A DNA stretch of 62,188 nt from Lampropedia puyangensis (GCF_004833285.1 NZ_STFG01000019.1:1-62188), one strand, 5' to 3'; counted from the stretch's first letter, positions 36,468-46,560 are shown. Notes: generated from the letters alone by a model not told the origin. Made by a program: numbers and translations.

Positions 36468-37076
36468 TCAACCAGCGTCCGTGCGATGGTGCATCGCTTG
36501 CCTGTATTGCAATTGCGCACGCGCTTCTGGCCATTCAAATGCGGTCATGCTGTACATCACGGTGTCTCGGATCGTGCCGTCGCGGCGCAGTGCATGCCCA
36601 CGAATCACACCGTCCTTTTTGGCCCCCAACCGCTCAATGGCTTGCTGACTGGCAAAGTTGAATTGGTCGGTGCGCCAGCCCACAACTCGGCACAGCAAAG
36701 TGTCAAAGGCATGGCTGAGCAGCAGTAATTTGCACGTGGTATTGACATGCGAGCGCTGCACGCGTTTGGCGTACCAGGTGTAGCCAATCTCCAGGCGATG
36801 CACTGCAGGCACGATATCGTGGTAGCTGGTGGTGCCCAGCACGGTGTCGGAGGTCTCTTCCAGTACCACAAAGGCAAAACGATGACCTTGCTCACGCGCC
36901 TCAAGTGCCGTTTCAATATAGCTGCGTACTTGTTCGGGTTCAGGCACTCCCGTCACGCGCAGGTTCCACAATTGCCCATCACAGGCGGCAGCACGCAAAC
37001 CTTCTTCGTGTTCCAACGCCAAGGGCTTGAGCACCACACCGTTGGCACTTAAACGCACAGGTTCTACAAAGGCCAT
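36468..37076 (-). CDS. GNAT-family N-acetyltransferase
   Basis: A 202-residue GNAT of the RimJ/RimL type (Acetyltransf_3). It begins MAFVEPVRLSANGVVLKPL, then AFVVLEETSDTVLGTTSYHD and HRLEIGYTWYAKRVQRSHVN match the central strands and acetyl-CoA loop, with NFASQQAIERLGAKKDGVIRG as the C-terminal part. Related proteins acetylate N-terminal residues, small amines or antibiotics; the substrate here is unknown. The frame is open upstream to 37178; the ATG at 37076 is the family start, one base after the stop of the lipoprotein gene. The two genes sit between the split MoxR/VWA pair. Confidence 0.88.
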   Translation of the reverse strand: MAFVEPVRLSANGVVLKPLALEHEEGLRAAACDGQLWNLRVTGVPEPEQVRSYIETALEAREQGHRFAFVVLEETSDTVLGTTSYHDIVPAVHRLEIGYTWYAKRVQRSHVNTTCKLLLLSHAFDTLLCRVVGWRTDQFNFASQQAIERLGAKKDGVIRGHALRRDGTIRDTVMYSMTAFEWPEARAQLQYRQAMHHRTDAG

Positions 37077-37077
37077 C

Positions 37078-37548
37078 TCAATCGTCCTTTTGGGAAAGAA
37101 GTTGGGCAAACGCAGCAAGCTCCTGCGTGGCAATCCAACCGGCCACGGAGCCATCATTGAATGCTGCGCAAGCACCATGGCTGGACAGGTAGTGTCGCGG
37201 CTGGCGATCTGGCACCTGTAGCGTCAATCGCCAGATCGGTTCGCTTGTGTCGCAACGCAATGTATCGGTGGTTTGTAATTGGGCGAATGCTGCCTGTGCG
37301 GCCACACTGGTGCTGCGTATGTTTTGCGCTTGCACTGCTGACTGCGAGTCCCATGAGACTGCCGTCTCTTCACCATAGGATGCCACACGCGTGACTACAA
37401 CGACCAATCCGGGATCGTCATCATCTGGTTGGTTACCCCACACAAAATGGCCGCTGTAGCCATCGCCACACCCAGTTAAAAACAAGGCAATGGCTGGCAG
37501 GCATATCCGCAAACTAAAGGGCATGGAGCAGAACGAAAGCTTGTGCAT
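37078..37548 (-). CDS. Predicted lipoprotein, function unknown
   Basis: A protein of about 156 residues with a lipobox LFLTGC after a short hydrophobic segment, so probably membrane-anchored after lipidation at Cys. The rest is acidic at first (QPDDDDPG) and has two further Cys (LRCDTSEP and SHGACAAF) that could pair. Three in-frame ATG codons are possible (37584, 37548, 37524); none has a good ribosome binding site and the middle one is chosen. It overlaps nothing and ends one base before the GNAT start. No homologue family is recognised. Confidence 0.65.
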   Translation of the reverse strand: MHKLSFCSMPFSLRICLPAIALFLTGCGDGYSGHFVWGNQPDDDDPGLVVVVTRVASYGEETAVSWDSQSAVQAQNIRSTSVAAQAAFAQLQTTDTLRCDTSEPIWRLTLQVPDRQPRHYLSSHGACAAFNDGSVAGWIATQELAAFAQLLSQKDD

Positions 37549-37660
37549 GGTCAGCAGGCATGGAATGGAGATTGCATTGGGCAAGTGAATGCTTAAAGCC
37601 GAAGGCGACCATCCATTAGATGAGTAAACACGTTCTTAGAAATCAACTTGCGGGCACTTA

Positions 37661-38503
37661 TCAGCGGTTGCGTTGATTCATGAACACCAGCTTCTCAAAT
37701 AGCGAAACATCCTGTTCATTTTTCAATAAGGCCCCAAGCAATGGGGGCATGGCAATTTTGTCATCTTGGCTGCGCAAGGCTTCCACAGGAATGTCTTCGG
37801 CCACCAGCAACTTGAGCCAGTCAATCAATTCACTGGTAGACGGTTTTTTCTTCAAGCCAGGAATGCTGCGCACTTCGTAAAAGCTTTTCATTGCAGCAGC
37901 GAGCAACTCCCCCTTGAGGGTAGGGAAGTGCACCTTGACGATGTTTTTCATCGTTTCCGCTTCAGGGAACTTGATGTAATGGAAAAAGCAACGGCGCAAG
38001 AATGCGTCTGGCAATTCTTTTTCGTTGTTCGAGGTGATGAACACGATAGGGCGTTGACGCGCTTTGACCAGCTCACGGGTCTCGTAAACATAGAACTCCA
38101 TGCGATCGAGTTCGCGCAGCAAATCATTGGGAAATTCAATATCGGCCTTGTCGATTTCGTCGATCAACAAGGCCGTAGGTTGTTCGGCAGTGAACGCCTG
38201 CCACAACACTCCCTTGACAATGTAGTTGTGGATATCTTTGACACGATCGTCGCCCAACTGCGAATCGCGTAAACGGCTCACCGCATCGTATTCATACAGG
38301 CCTTGCTGGGCCTTGGTGGTGGATTTGATGTGCCATTGCAGCAGGTTCAACCCCAATGATTTGGCCACTTCTTCGGCCAACATGGTTTTACCGGTACCGG
38401 GCTCGCCTTTGACGAGCAAAGGCCGCTCCAGCGCGATGGCTGCATTGACGGCCAATGTCAAATCTTGTGTAGCGACGTAGTTGTCTGAACCTTGGAACTT
38501 CAT
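37661..38503 (-). CDS. MoxR-type AAA+ ATPase (CoxD-like)
   Basis: A 280-residue AAA+ ATPase. Walker A is GEPGTGKTMLAEEVA near residues 32-46, Walker B is ALLIDEIDKADIEFPND near 110-126, and the sensor region IVFITSNNEKELPDAFLRRC follows. The start MKFQGSDNYVA matches CoxD-like members rather than the MoxR at 3950. It would act with the VWA protein at 34559-35746, which in most genomes is the next gene. Here a lipoprotein, a GNAT and an opposite-strand gene lie between. The ATG at 38503 is chosen over 38545. The client of the pair is unknown. Confidence 0.9.
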   Translation of the reverse strand: MKFQGSDNYVATQDLTLAVNAAIALERPLLVKGEPGTGKTMLAEEVAKSLGLNLLQWHIKSTTKAQQGLYEYDAVSRLRDSQLGDDRVKDIHNYIVKGVLWQAFTAEQPTALLIDEIDKADIEFPNDLLRELDRMEFYVYETRELVKARQRPIVFITSNNEKELPDAFLRRCFFHYIKFPEAETMKNIVKVHFPTLKGELLAAAMKSFYEVRSIPGLKKKPSTSELIDWLKLLVAEDIPVEALRSQDDKIAMPPLLGALLKNEQDVSLFEKLVFMNQRNR

Positions 38504-38693
38504 GTGAAAACAATCCTTAGAGGGCGAAGGCAAGAGGCTGCTCAAAACTATTGTGCCAGCCGCGCTGGCTGCATGGGTACTGCCGCATCAGCGGTAGTTA
38601 GTATCGAGATTGTCTATGCCAGATGGTGTTGACGACAAGCGCCTACATGACAGGCACAGCCTGCCATAACAAAAACTGAAAAAAGTAGGCAAG

Positions 38694-38719
38694 AAAAAAG
38701 GCACGAAGACGTGCCTTTT
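38694..38719 (-). terminator. serS terminator
   Basis: On the minus strand AAAAGGCACG and CGTGCCTTTT form a 10-bp stem with loop TCTT, then TTCTTG. It lies 46 nt after the serS stop. The plus-strand side also has T-rich sequence. Confidence 0.85.
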
Positions 38720-38764
38720 GATGCTTAGTTTAAGCGCGTTTGCGCAATCATGAATAGATGGAGT

Positions 38765-40135
<1,371 letters not shown>

Positions 40136-40244
40136 TCAAACAATGTTCTATTGTCGCTGATGTACTGCTACAAGATCATGCAACACCCGTACAAAGCTTA
40201 GGCCCCTGCCCGAATTCATATGCATTGAGCTGTCAACAATGGGC

Positions 40245-42518
40245 CTACAAATAGCGACTCCAGCGAACCTGAATGAACGTATTGGTGCTGGATGTGTTGG
40301 TATTGGTACTGGGGGTGTAACTGCTAGGGATGTCTCTCAAATCCAGTGTAGTACTCCCACTCAAGCCATTTTTTTGTGTTTCTCCGCCACCCAATGCGCC
40401 GATTTGTCCATGCACCACGGTGCCACCTCCTGTGGAGAGGCTGTTGCCAGCCAATACGCGGCCATAGATAGTGTTAGAGGCTTGTAATTGAATGTCCCCC
40501 CCATGGTATTGGCTGCAACTGCCATTTGCAGCCAATGCCTGGCAACTGCCTGCGAGCAATGCAAAATTGCCTACGCCAAAGGCAAAATTGTGGATCAGTT
40601 CATGTTGGGTGAGGTTACACAGGTTGGTAGGGATCCAGCCTTCTATCGGCAAGTTCTGGCACATCCCTGCGGGGGCATACTGCTTTTTCTGCCCGTCTTT
40701 CATGGAGTACCCGTCGTAACCTGCGTAGTTAGGGGCATACACCTTGGTGGAACCACTGGTTACGATATTGCCCGTTGCGATCAAAGTGCCATAAAAGGTT
40801 CCTGAGCTGACGTTGAGATCTCCGTCAAACCAATGAATACCCGCTGCAAGGGTATTGCCCTGAATGGTCCATTGCCCATTTTTATAGGTAATACAAGGGT
40901 TCTGTGGGCTGTATCCTCGGCACAGCGTACCGATAGAGTCAGTCACTGGCCCTGCGCAGCTGGGATCACTGGCAGATGTCCCGGCCACCAATTGCGTGCA
41001 CAAGTAGTCGAAGACTTTCGCATAAGGGTTTTGTACTGTGCCAGGGTAAGAGCCTAAAAAGTAGGTCCCACTCACAGCAATTCCATTCACACTGACCGCT
41101 TGAATGGTCACGGTGCGGTAGCCGTCTGGATTGACTTCAAAAACATAGTTTGCGACCGACTGGTACGGGTAATTGCTTTTGCTTTGTACAGCCTCTGCAG
41201 TTTCTGGCACTACGGGCCAATATGCGCTGAAATACAGACCAGAAAGCCCTGCGTCTTGCAAAGGTTGTAGTTTGGTGACTTGGACAGGCACATTACTTGT
41301 TCTGGTTGCAGAAGGGTCAAACGATGCATCCAAATCATTCGCCTGGGCCTGCACTTGTTGAGGTAATTTTGCGTTGTAGCGATTGGTGTCTTTGATGCGC
41401 AGTACCTTGCCTACATTGCCATGTAAGTTCTCATTCCAGTTGGCTACTACGAGGTCATCTTGTACTTGTAGGTTATCAACAGCGCCGCTGAGCACACGCA
41501 TTGATTTCATGGTTTTCACGCTGGACGCACCAGAACCGCCTCCACGCAGATCTACGCCGAAAACATTCGCGTAGGCATCAACGGCAAGCGATCCCCAAGA
41601 GCCCACCGTGCACAGTTTGGTAAATGGATGGTCCAGATCGTCTCCGCGACTTGAGATGGCCCCTAATTTTTGACCACTACTGGAGATCACCACCCCATTG
41701 GCTTGAATTTCACCTGAGCCAGAAACACCGCCGTTGACACAGATATTTCCCATCGCCATGATGGACTTGCTCACAGTTACGCCCCCAGTGACTTCGATAT
41801 CTCCGTTGGCATATAGACTCTCAAATGTCGACCCACTGCCAATAGAGACCGATCCGGTAGCGCGAATAGCGTTCACTCCCCGAATGCTGTTGCCCCCAGT
41901 GGTTAAGTCACCATCGACCCAAATGTCGTAGGTTTGGCCAGGAGGTACTTTGACCTCGATGCCTCCACGCAAATCAAGGTTACGCCGGAAATCTAAAACC
42001 CCTCGTAAGCCATCGCTTTGGCCATCGTTGGTGATTTCTTCTCCAATACGGTATACCAGTCGCAAAGTTGAGCTCGATTGTGCGCGTGTGTTTTTGGCGC
42101 TTTCACTGGTGACATCAATCACATACTCGTGTGCGCCAGTATCGATACTGACCACTTGCGCAAACAAGCCAGCAATCCCATCAATAGGCAAGGCGTCTCC
42201 GCTTTGAAGGGTTGTGGAAAGAATTGATAGATTCGGCTCTTTATTCTGTTTCTCATTTTGCAAAAGCATGTCCAGATACCGGCGTACCACTTCAGCGCCA
42301 GTCCATGCCTTGATTTGCGATTGTGATTGCGACTGCAATGCCAATCCTTGTTCTTGGGTCGCTCGCATAAAGCTGCTTAAACCCAAGACGACCGCAGTCA
42401 TAGTCAAGCCTGTCAGCAGGATAATCAGAATGGTCGCAATGCCTTGCTGGTTGCGCGCAATGCGGCTCGAATAGCGCATGCGATTGGCAATGGCTAGCTT
42501 CATGGGAGAGACTTTCAT
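40245..42518 (-). CDS. Large PilX-like type IV pilus protein with beta-helix-like repeats
   Basis: A 757-residue protein at the end of a pilin operon. Its N-terminus has a PilX-like leader and helix: QQG (about residue 26) then IATILIILLTGLTMTAVVLG. Unlike true pilins, no Glu is found at +5. Residues about 175-285 are made of short repeated strands (WVDGDLTTGGN, RATGSVSIGSGS, YANGDIEVTGG, AMGNICVNGGV, EIQANGVVIS), as in bactofilins and right-handed beta-helices, and a second patch follows near 560-600 and 690-740. Usual PilX proteins are about 200 residues. The start ATG overlaps the pilW stop (ATGA). It may be a pilus-tip or surface protein in place of PilY1, which is absent. Confidence 0.8.
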   Translation of the reverse strand: MKVSPMKLAIANRMRYSSRIARNQQGIATILIILLTGLTMTAVVLGLSSFMRATQEQGLALQSQSQSQIKAWTGAEVVRRYLDMLLQNEKQNKEPNLSILSTTLQSGDALPIDGIAGLFAQVVSIDTGAHEYVIDVTSESAKNTRAQSSSTLRLVYRIGEEITNDGQSDGLRGVLDFRRNLDLRGGIEVKVPPGQTYDIWVDGDLTTGGNSIRGVNAIRATGSVSIGSGSTFESLYANGDIEVTGGVTVSKSIMAMGNICVNGGVSGSGEIQANGVVISSSGQKLGAISSRGDDLDHPFTKLCTVGSWGSLAVDAYANVFGVDLRGGGSGASSVKTMKSMRVLSGAVDNLQVQDDLVVANWNENLHGNVGKVLRIKDTNRYNAKLPQQVQAQANDLDASFDPSATRTSNVPVQVTKLQPLQDAGLSGLYFSAYWPVVPETAEAVQSKSNYPYQSVANYVFEVNPDGYRTVTIQAVSVNGIAVSGTYFLGSYPGTVQNPYAKVFDYLCTQLVAGTSASDPSCAGPVTDSIGTLCRGYSPQNPCITYKNGQWTIQGNTLAAGIHWFDGDLNVSSGTFYGTLIATGNIVTSGSTKVYAPNYAGYDGYSMKDGQKKQYAPAGMCQNLPIEGWIPTNLCNLTQHELIHNFAFGVGNFALLAGSCQALAANGSCSQYHGGDIQLQASNTIYGRVLAGNSLSTGGGTVVHGQIGALGGGETQKNGLSGSTTLDLRDIPSSYTPSTNTNTSSTNTFIQVRWSRYL

Positions 42519-43360
42519 GATGGGTAGTTGGCCAAGCACACTGAGCTGCGCGTAACTTCTTGTGCTTTACCATTCACTAACGTGGAGGCAATGGCCTGGG
42601 GGCTCAGTGACTCAGTGTCCTGTGGGCCAATTTCTTTTGTGCGCTGGTCGTAGTACTTTGCGACTTGGTTTGAATTCAATGCAAATAGCGTCAGCTGCGC
42701 TCCCCCATCTCCCTTTTCAATGCCAAAGGGTTTGCAGGGTGTAAAGCGCAATTGCATATCGATACGCGCTTTATCAATCAGTAGTCTGGGCTCTCCCCAA
42801 CTGATACTGGTCCAATTTGAAGCACTGGCGCATGCGCTGTCGGCAGGGCTTCGGTAATGCGCAAGACCCCCTCCATTGCGTACACCATTCAGATTAGGGT
42901 TAGGAACCAAGGCTTCACAAATTTCCTGGCCACTGAGGTCTTTACTGCGCCACACCACTGCCGCGCCATGCACAACCGTGCCTGTGCTGCCATCAGATGC
43001 AACAAGACTCCATTGCGACCAATCGCCACCCCACTCTACGGTACCGTTTGGCAGCCCCAGTACAACCAAGTCTTGTCCGTATTGAGGACTAACCAATTCA
43101 AAACCAGCGCCTTGTGCACTGATGTTGGCAGCCAACAACCCCGATGCCAATTGCCCATCACGCTGCGCACTTTGTGTCGCATCGAGCGCTATAGCGATAC
43201 TGGTGCGGTAGAGCATCACCATGCCTAACACCACAATCAACGAGATCACCATGCCAACCAGTAAACCAATCAGGGTGACTCCTGATTGCTTCATGGCTTG
43301 TTGAGGTTCTCCCCGGATACCTGTGTCTTGAGAAAGAAGCGAAGATGGAATCGACATCAT
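42515..43360 (-). CDS. PilW-like minor pilin
   Basis: A 281-residue prepilin-like protein. The class III signal is MKQSG followed by VTLIGLLVGMVISLIVV. The usual Glu at +5 of the mature protein is replaced by Gly, which is unusual for PilW. The remainder is a globular domain with four or more Cys. The start could be the ATG at 43360, overlapping the upstream stop, or the ATG at 43294, which gives the compact leader. PilW helps prime pilus assembly together with PilV, PilX and FimT. It overlaps both neighbours by 4 bp, so the operon is translationally coupled. Confidence 0.82.
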   Translation of the reverse strand: MMSIPSSLLSQDTGIRGEPQQAMKQSGVTLIGLLVGMVISLIVVLGMVMLYRTSIAIALDATQSAQRDGQLASGLLAANISAQGAGFELVSPQYGQDLVVLGLPNGTVEWGGDWSQWSLVASDGSTGTVVHGAAVVWRSKDLSGQEICEALVPNPNLNGVRNGGGLAHYRSPADSACASASNWTSISWGEPRLLIDKARIDMQLRFTPCKPFGIEKGDGGAQLTLFALNSNQVAKYYDQRTKEIGPQDTESLSPQAIASTLVNGKAQEVTRSSVCLANYPS

Positions 43361-43797
43361 TGGGTTGAAATCACTAGATCACCATCACCACCGTACAGAT
43401 CCGCGTTACTGTCGCTCTCTCCCGTACGAATTGATTTGATTGCATCCATTGAGATGGCCTCGCCATTGACCGTGACAGTGGTGGATTCGCACTCCAGTGC
43501 GAAAGAAATATCACTGTTGTTAAACGGTGATGAACTCACCAGTCCCGTTTCTTCGCTCCCATCGGCTTTGCGGCAAACTTCGCTTGTAGAGAAACCTTTT
43601 TCAACCAACGACTCGCGCATGGTTTGCACGGCCATGTTTTGGGCGTTCATCGTGCGTTGTGCATTGGTCATACGCCCTAAAGAGTAGGTTAGCCCCAAGC
43701 CAATCACTGATGCCAGCAAGAGCGCAACCAGCGCTTCGATTAGTGCGTCGCCTTGTTGACTACGCCCCTTCAACTCAATGCAATTGGCCTGTTTCAT
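43357..43797 (-). CDS. PilV-like minor pilin
   Basis: A 146-residue prepilin-like protein. The leader ends QQG and the mature part starts DALIEALVALLLASVIGLG, with Glu at +5 as needed for assembly. The globular C-terminal part has two Cys (SEVCRKADG and FALECEST) that may form the D-loop. It overlaps fimT by 23 bp upstream and pilW by 4 bp downstream, so all are one transcript. Naming follows position and size; sequence alone gives only a PilV/GspI-like assignment. Confidence 0.8.
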   Translation of the reverse strand: MKQANCIELKGRSQQGDALIEALVALLLASVIGLGLTYSLGRMTNAQRTMNAQNMAVQTMRESLVEKGFSTSEVCRKADGSEETGLVSSSPFNNSDISFALECESTTVTVNGEAISMDAIKSIRTGESDSNADLYGGDGDLVISTQ

Positions 43798-44260
43798 GCT
43801 CAGCCCCTTTCGAAATCTTGAAATCAGCTGCAGCCACTAACATTCCAGCGTAATCGAACCCAATCGTGCCTTGTTCTTTGTCGTTGATGGTCACGGCAAC
43901 ACCTGCGCCGCGGCTTAAATCAGTGCGCCACTGCACGTTGGCGCCACCTTCTGCGCAATTGCTATCAGTAGGGTCACTCTTGCACACCAGTACAACGGCA
44001 TTGGGTAAAAGCTTGATCCCCGCGGTCACTGCTGCTTCTGATGAATCTGTTTTAACGCGCGCAGGATTGCGCAACGCGATCGCCTTCGCTTGACTGGTCG
44101 CCTGCATCAAAAGACCTTTGCTTTTCCCTACTTGTGCGCTATGAATCCAACTGGCCGTCAATGGAACAGCCACCAAGAGGAGGAAAAACATCACCGTGAT
44201 AGTGACCATCAGTTCAATCAGCGAAACCCCTCGCTGCAAGGGTCGACTGCGGCTTACCAT
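43775..44260 (-). CDS. FimT/GspH-type pseudopilin
   Basis: A 161-residue prepilin-like protein with leader MVSRSRPLQRG and mature start VSLIELMVTITVMFFLLLVA (Glu at +5 present). The GspH/FimT domain that follows contains CKSDPTDSNCAEGGANVQWR, the usual Cys pair region. FimT-type proteins are minor pilins involved in priming assembly or DNA uptake. The ATG at 44260 overlaps the pilE stop; an ATG at 44275 is also in frame. Confidence 0.85.
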   Translation of the reverse strand: MVSRSRPLQRGVSLIELMVTITVMFFLLLVAVPLTASWIHSAQVGKSKGLLMQATSQAKAIALRNPARVKTDSSEAAVTAGIKLLPNAVVLVCKSDPTDSNCAEGGANVQWRTDLSRGAGVAVTINDKEQGTIGFDYAGMLVAAADFKISKGAEHETGQLH

Positions 44261-44721
44261 GTTGAAAACCCACAAAATGTTGTTGCTTGTGTGGCTGTCG
44301 AGCCGCTATGTTCGACCGTCATCGTCAGATCACAGCTCGTCAAGGTTTTTATCCCTTGTGCTGTGAGCACATAGTCGTCAGCGTTGAATTTGATGGAAAA
44401 ATTAAAGTACTGCGCTGTAGCCGCATTCCACCCTGGAAAGCGTGCATGGATATCTGCCGTATTGCTTTTGTCCTCACTCGATTGAGGGTAGACCAGCTTG
44501 CGACGGAAGTCATTTTCTACATTGAGACTCAGAGCAGCTAAATCGGCTGCTGCTGTCCGTGCTCGACTTTTGCGGATATAGCTCTCATAAGAAGGCAAGG
44601 CAATGGCCGCCAAAATCGCAATGACGGCAACCACCACCATCACTTCTATCAAAGTGAAGCCGCGTGCGTTGGAAATTTTTTGAATAGGTCGGCACGTTGC
44701 ACGACCACAGAAAGGAAACAC
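44254..44721 (-). CDS. Type IV pilin PilE-like protein
   Basis: A pilin with the canonical GFTLIEVMVVVAVIAILAAI segment, Glu at +5, and a Cys pair near the end (LTSCDLTMT and TTFCGFST). About 155 residues. The start is uncertain: there is no in-frame ATG before the leader. A GTG at 44721 is used here; a TTG at 44739 gives a longer leader; an ATT at 44685 would give the usual short basic leader (QKISNARG). It is first in a five-gene operon with overlapping ends. Upstream is a 400-bp AT-rich region. Confidence 0.78.
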   Translation of the reverse strand: MFPFCGRATCRPIQKISNARGFTLIEVMVVVAVIAILAAIALPSYESYIRKSRARTAAADLAALSLNVENDFRRKLVYPQSSEDKSNTADIHARFPGWNAATAQYFNFSIKFNADDYVLTAQGIKTLTSCDLTMTVEHSGSTATQATTFCGFSTW

Positions 44722-44739
44722 GACAAAACACCCAGGCAA

Positions 44740-45019
44740 GACAATTAATAAATTTTTGACATAATTTTATATGTTTATGTAACAAATATCAATCTTGCAA
44801 ATGAGGATATGTAGATTCTTTTGACTTTTTGCAGTTGATCTAAAAAGACGAGCGATGCAATAAACTCTTTATTTTTCAATTGGTTAATTAAATATTAGAC
44901 CAGAAAAAATGCAAATAAATGTTGCAATAAGCATTTATCATCCTTGACAAAATATTTTCATAAAAAACACAAGGGTACAAATGACAATTTTTAGCTTTTG
45001 CGTTAGGTTAAGTAGTCTG
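44740..45019. promoter_or_regulatory. AT-rich gene-free region upstream of the pilin operon
   Basis: Strongly AT-rich DNA without a gene, presumably holding the pilE promoter. A direct repeat TGCAATAA occurs at 44857 and 44932. No sigma-54 (GG/GC) element is seen. Confidence 0.4.
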
Positions 45020-45141
45020 CTGAGGCGGCCATATCCCAGCATTTGAGCCACAGATGCTGCGTGTTGATCTGGCGCACAGACTGCTGGAGCGCAGAGAGAA
45101 AACTCTGCGCCAGCAGACGGCCGCAATGGCTATTGACTCAG
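45020..45141. other. Nested inverted repeats just after rarA
   Basis: CTGAGGCGGCC (45020-45030) pairs with GGCCGC (45119-45124) and CTCAG (45137-45141), enclosing a 6-bp hairpin (CAGCAT 45037-45042 / ATGCTG 45054-45059) and a long hairpin (CTGCTGGAGCGCAGAG 45081-45096 / CTCTGCGCCAGCAG 45103-45116). It overlaps the rarA stop and has no U-tract, so it is not a standard terminator. It could be a structured RNA end or a repeat element. Confidence 0.5.
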
Positions 45142-46442
45142 GATTCTTGTGCGTCGTTGTCTAGCTGCCTTAAAAAGGCCAGCTTGTCTGCGATTTTGAT
45201 TTCTAACCCTCTAGGAACGGGTTGGTACCAGCCTGGCTCGGCAATGCCTTCAGGGAAATAGGATTCCCCCGCTGCATAGGCATGCGGCTCATCATGTGCG
45301 TAGCGGTAGGCGTGGCCATAGCCAAGCTCTTTCATCAGTTTTGTTGGCGCATTACGTAAATGCACGGGCACTTCGCGACTTTTGTCATTTTTAACAAAGG
45401 CCTTGGCTTGGTTGTAAGCGTTATAGCCTGCATTGCTTTTAGGCGCGATAGCGAGATAGATCACGGCCTGCCCCAAGGCCAGCTCCCCTTCTGGGCTGCC
45501 TAAACGTTCATAGGTCAGCGCCGCGTCATTGGCAATTTGCATAGCTTTGGGGTCAGCCAAGCCAATGTCCTCCCAGGCCATACGCACGATGCGGCGTGCC
45601 AAATAGCGCGCATCGGCTCCGCCATCGAGCATGCGGGTGAGCCAATACAACGCTGCATCGGGGTGTGAGCCTCGCACTGATTTGTGCAGGGCCGAAATCT
45701 GGTCGTAAAAATTGTCCCCGCCTTTGTCAAAGCGCCGTGCATTCAGGGTGAGTGCATTTTCCAAAAAAACGGCAGTGATGGTGGAGATGCCTGATGTTTT
45801 GGCTGCGGTCTGGGTTTGCTCCAGCAAATTCAAAAAGCGCCGTGCATCACCATCAGCATAGCCAATGAGGGTGTCGACGGCTTGCGTTTCAAACTGCAAA
45901 TCAGACAGTGCTTTTTGCTGCGCTCGCGCGAGCAATTGCTTTAACTCCTCATCGGTGAGTGATTGCAGCACATAGACTTGTGCGCGTGACAGCAATGCGG
46001 AATTGACTTCAAAGGAAGGGTTTTCAGTGGTGGCACCAATGAATGTCACCAAACCACTTTCTGCATAAGGCAGCAATGCATCTTGTTGGGATTTGTTGAA
46101 ACGGTGGATTTCATCGACAAACAAAATGGTGTGCTTGCCCATTGCGAGGTTGCGCTCAGCTTGCTCCATCGCCGCACGGATGTCTTTCACGCCTGAGAAA
46201 ACAGCCGAAAGGGCAATGAATTCGCATGCAAAAGCCGTCGCAGTCAACCGCGCCAGGGTGGTTTTGCCCACACCCGGTGGACCCCAGAAAATCATCGAAT
46301 GCGGTTTGCCTGATTGAAAGGCCAAACGCAGCGGTTTGCCAGCACCGAGCAAATGCGTTTGCCCAATGACCTCGTCCAAAGTGTGTGGGCGAAGTGCTTC
46401 GGCAAGCGGGGCAACAGGTTCTTGTGAAAACAGATCAGACAT
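45138..46442 (-). CDS. rarA: Replication-associated recombination protein RarA (MgsA)
   Basis: A 434-residue AAA+ protein acting at stalled replication forks. Walker A is MIFWGPPGVGKTTLARLTA near residues 50-68, Walker B is HTILFVDEIHRFNKSQQDAL near 107, and the family segments FIGATTENPSFEVNSALLSR and SVRGSHPDAALYWLTRMLDGG are present. The start is the ATG at 46442 (MSDLFSQEPVAPLAEALRP); the frame extends to 46508. Length and order of motifs match MgsA well. It is transcribed alone. Confidence 0.95.
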   Translation of the reverse strand: MSDLFSQEPVAPLAEALRPHTLDEVIGQTHLLGAGKPLRLAFQSGKPHSMIFWGPPGVGKTTLARLTATAFACEFIALSAVFSGVKDIRAAMEQAERNLAMGKHTILFVDEIHRFNKSQQDALLPYAESGLVTFIGATTENPSFEVNSALLSRAQVYVLQSLTDEELKQLLARAQQKALSDLQFETQAVDTLIGYADGDARRFLNLLEQTQTAAKTSGISTITAVFLENALTLNARRFDKGGDNFYDQISALHKSVRGSHPDAALYWLTRMLDGGADARYLARRIVRMAWEDIGLADPKAMQIANDAALTYERLGSPEGELALGQAVIYLAIAPKSNAGYNAYNQAKAFVKNDKSREVPVHLRNAPTKLMKELGYGHAYRYAHDEPHAYAAGESYFPEGIAEPGWYQPVPRGLEIKIADKLAFLRQLDNDAQES

Positions 46443-46560
46443 ACGAAGGCTTTTGCAAGCGCGGCAACCATGCGCCGCTAACCATCCAATATCGCATAAA
46501 GCAAGCACTCAAGCAGGGCTAGTACAAAAAGCGTGCAGCTCCCCCTCCTCGTTCGACTCG

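Noticed and set aside
40245-44739. Pilin operon as a type II secretion pseudopilin set
   Set aside because: Gene order and sizes fit type IV minor pilins (FimT, PilV, PilW, PilX, PilE) and no GspC-M genes are near, though single proteins cannot exclude it.
44740-45141. AT-rich region plus nested hairpins as an insertion-element remnant or CRISPR-like array
   Set aside because: No transposase fragment, no target-site duplication and no regularly spaced repeats are visible.
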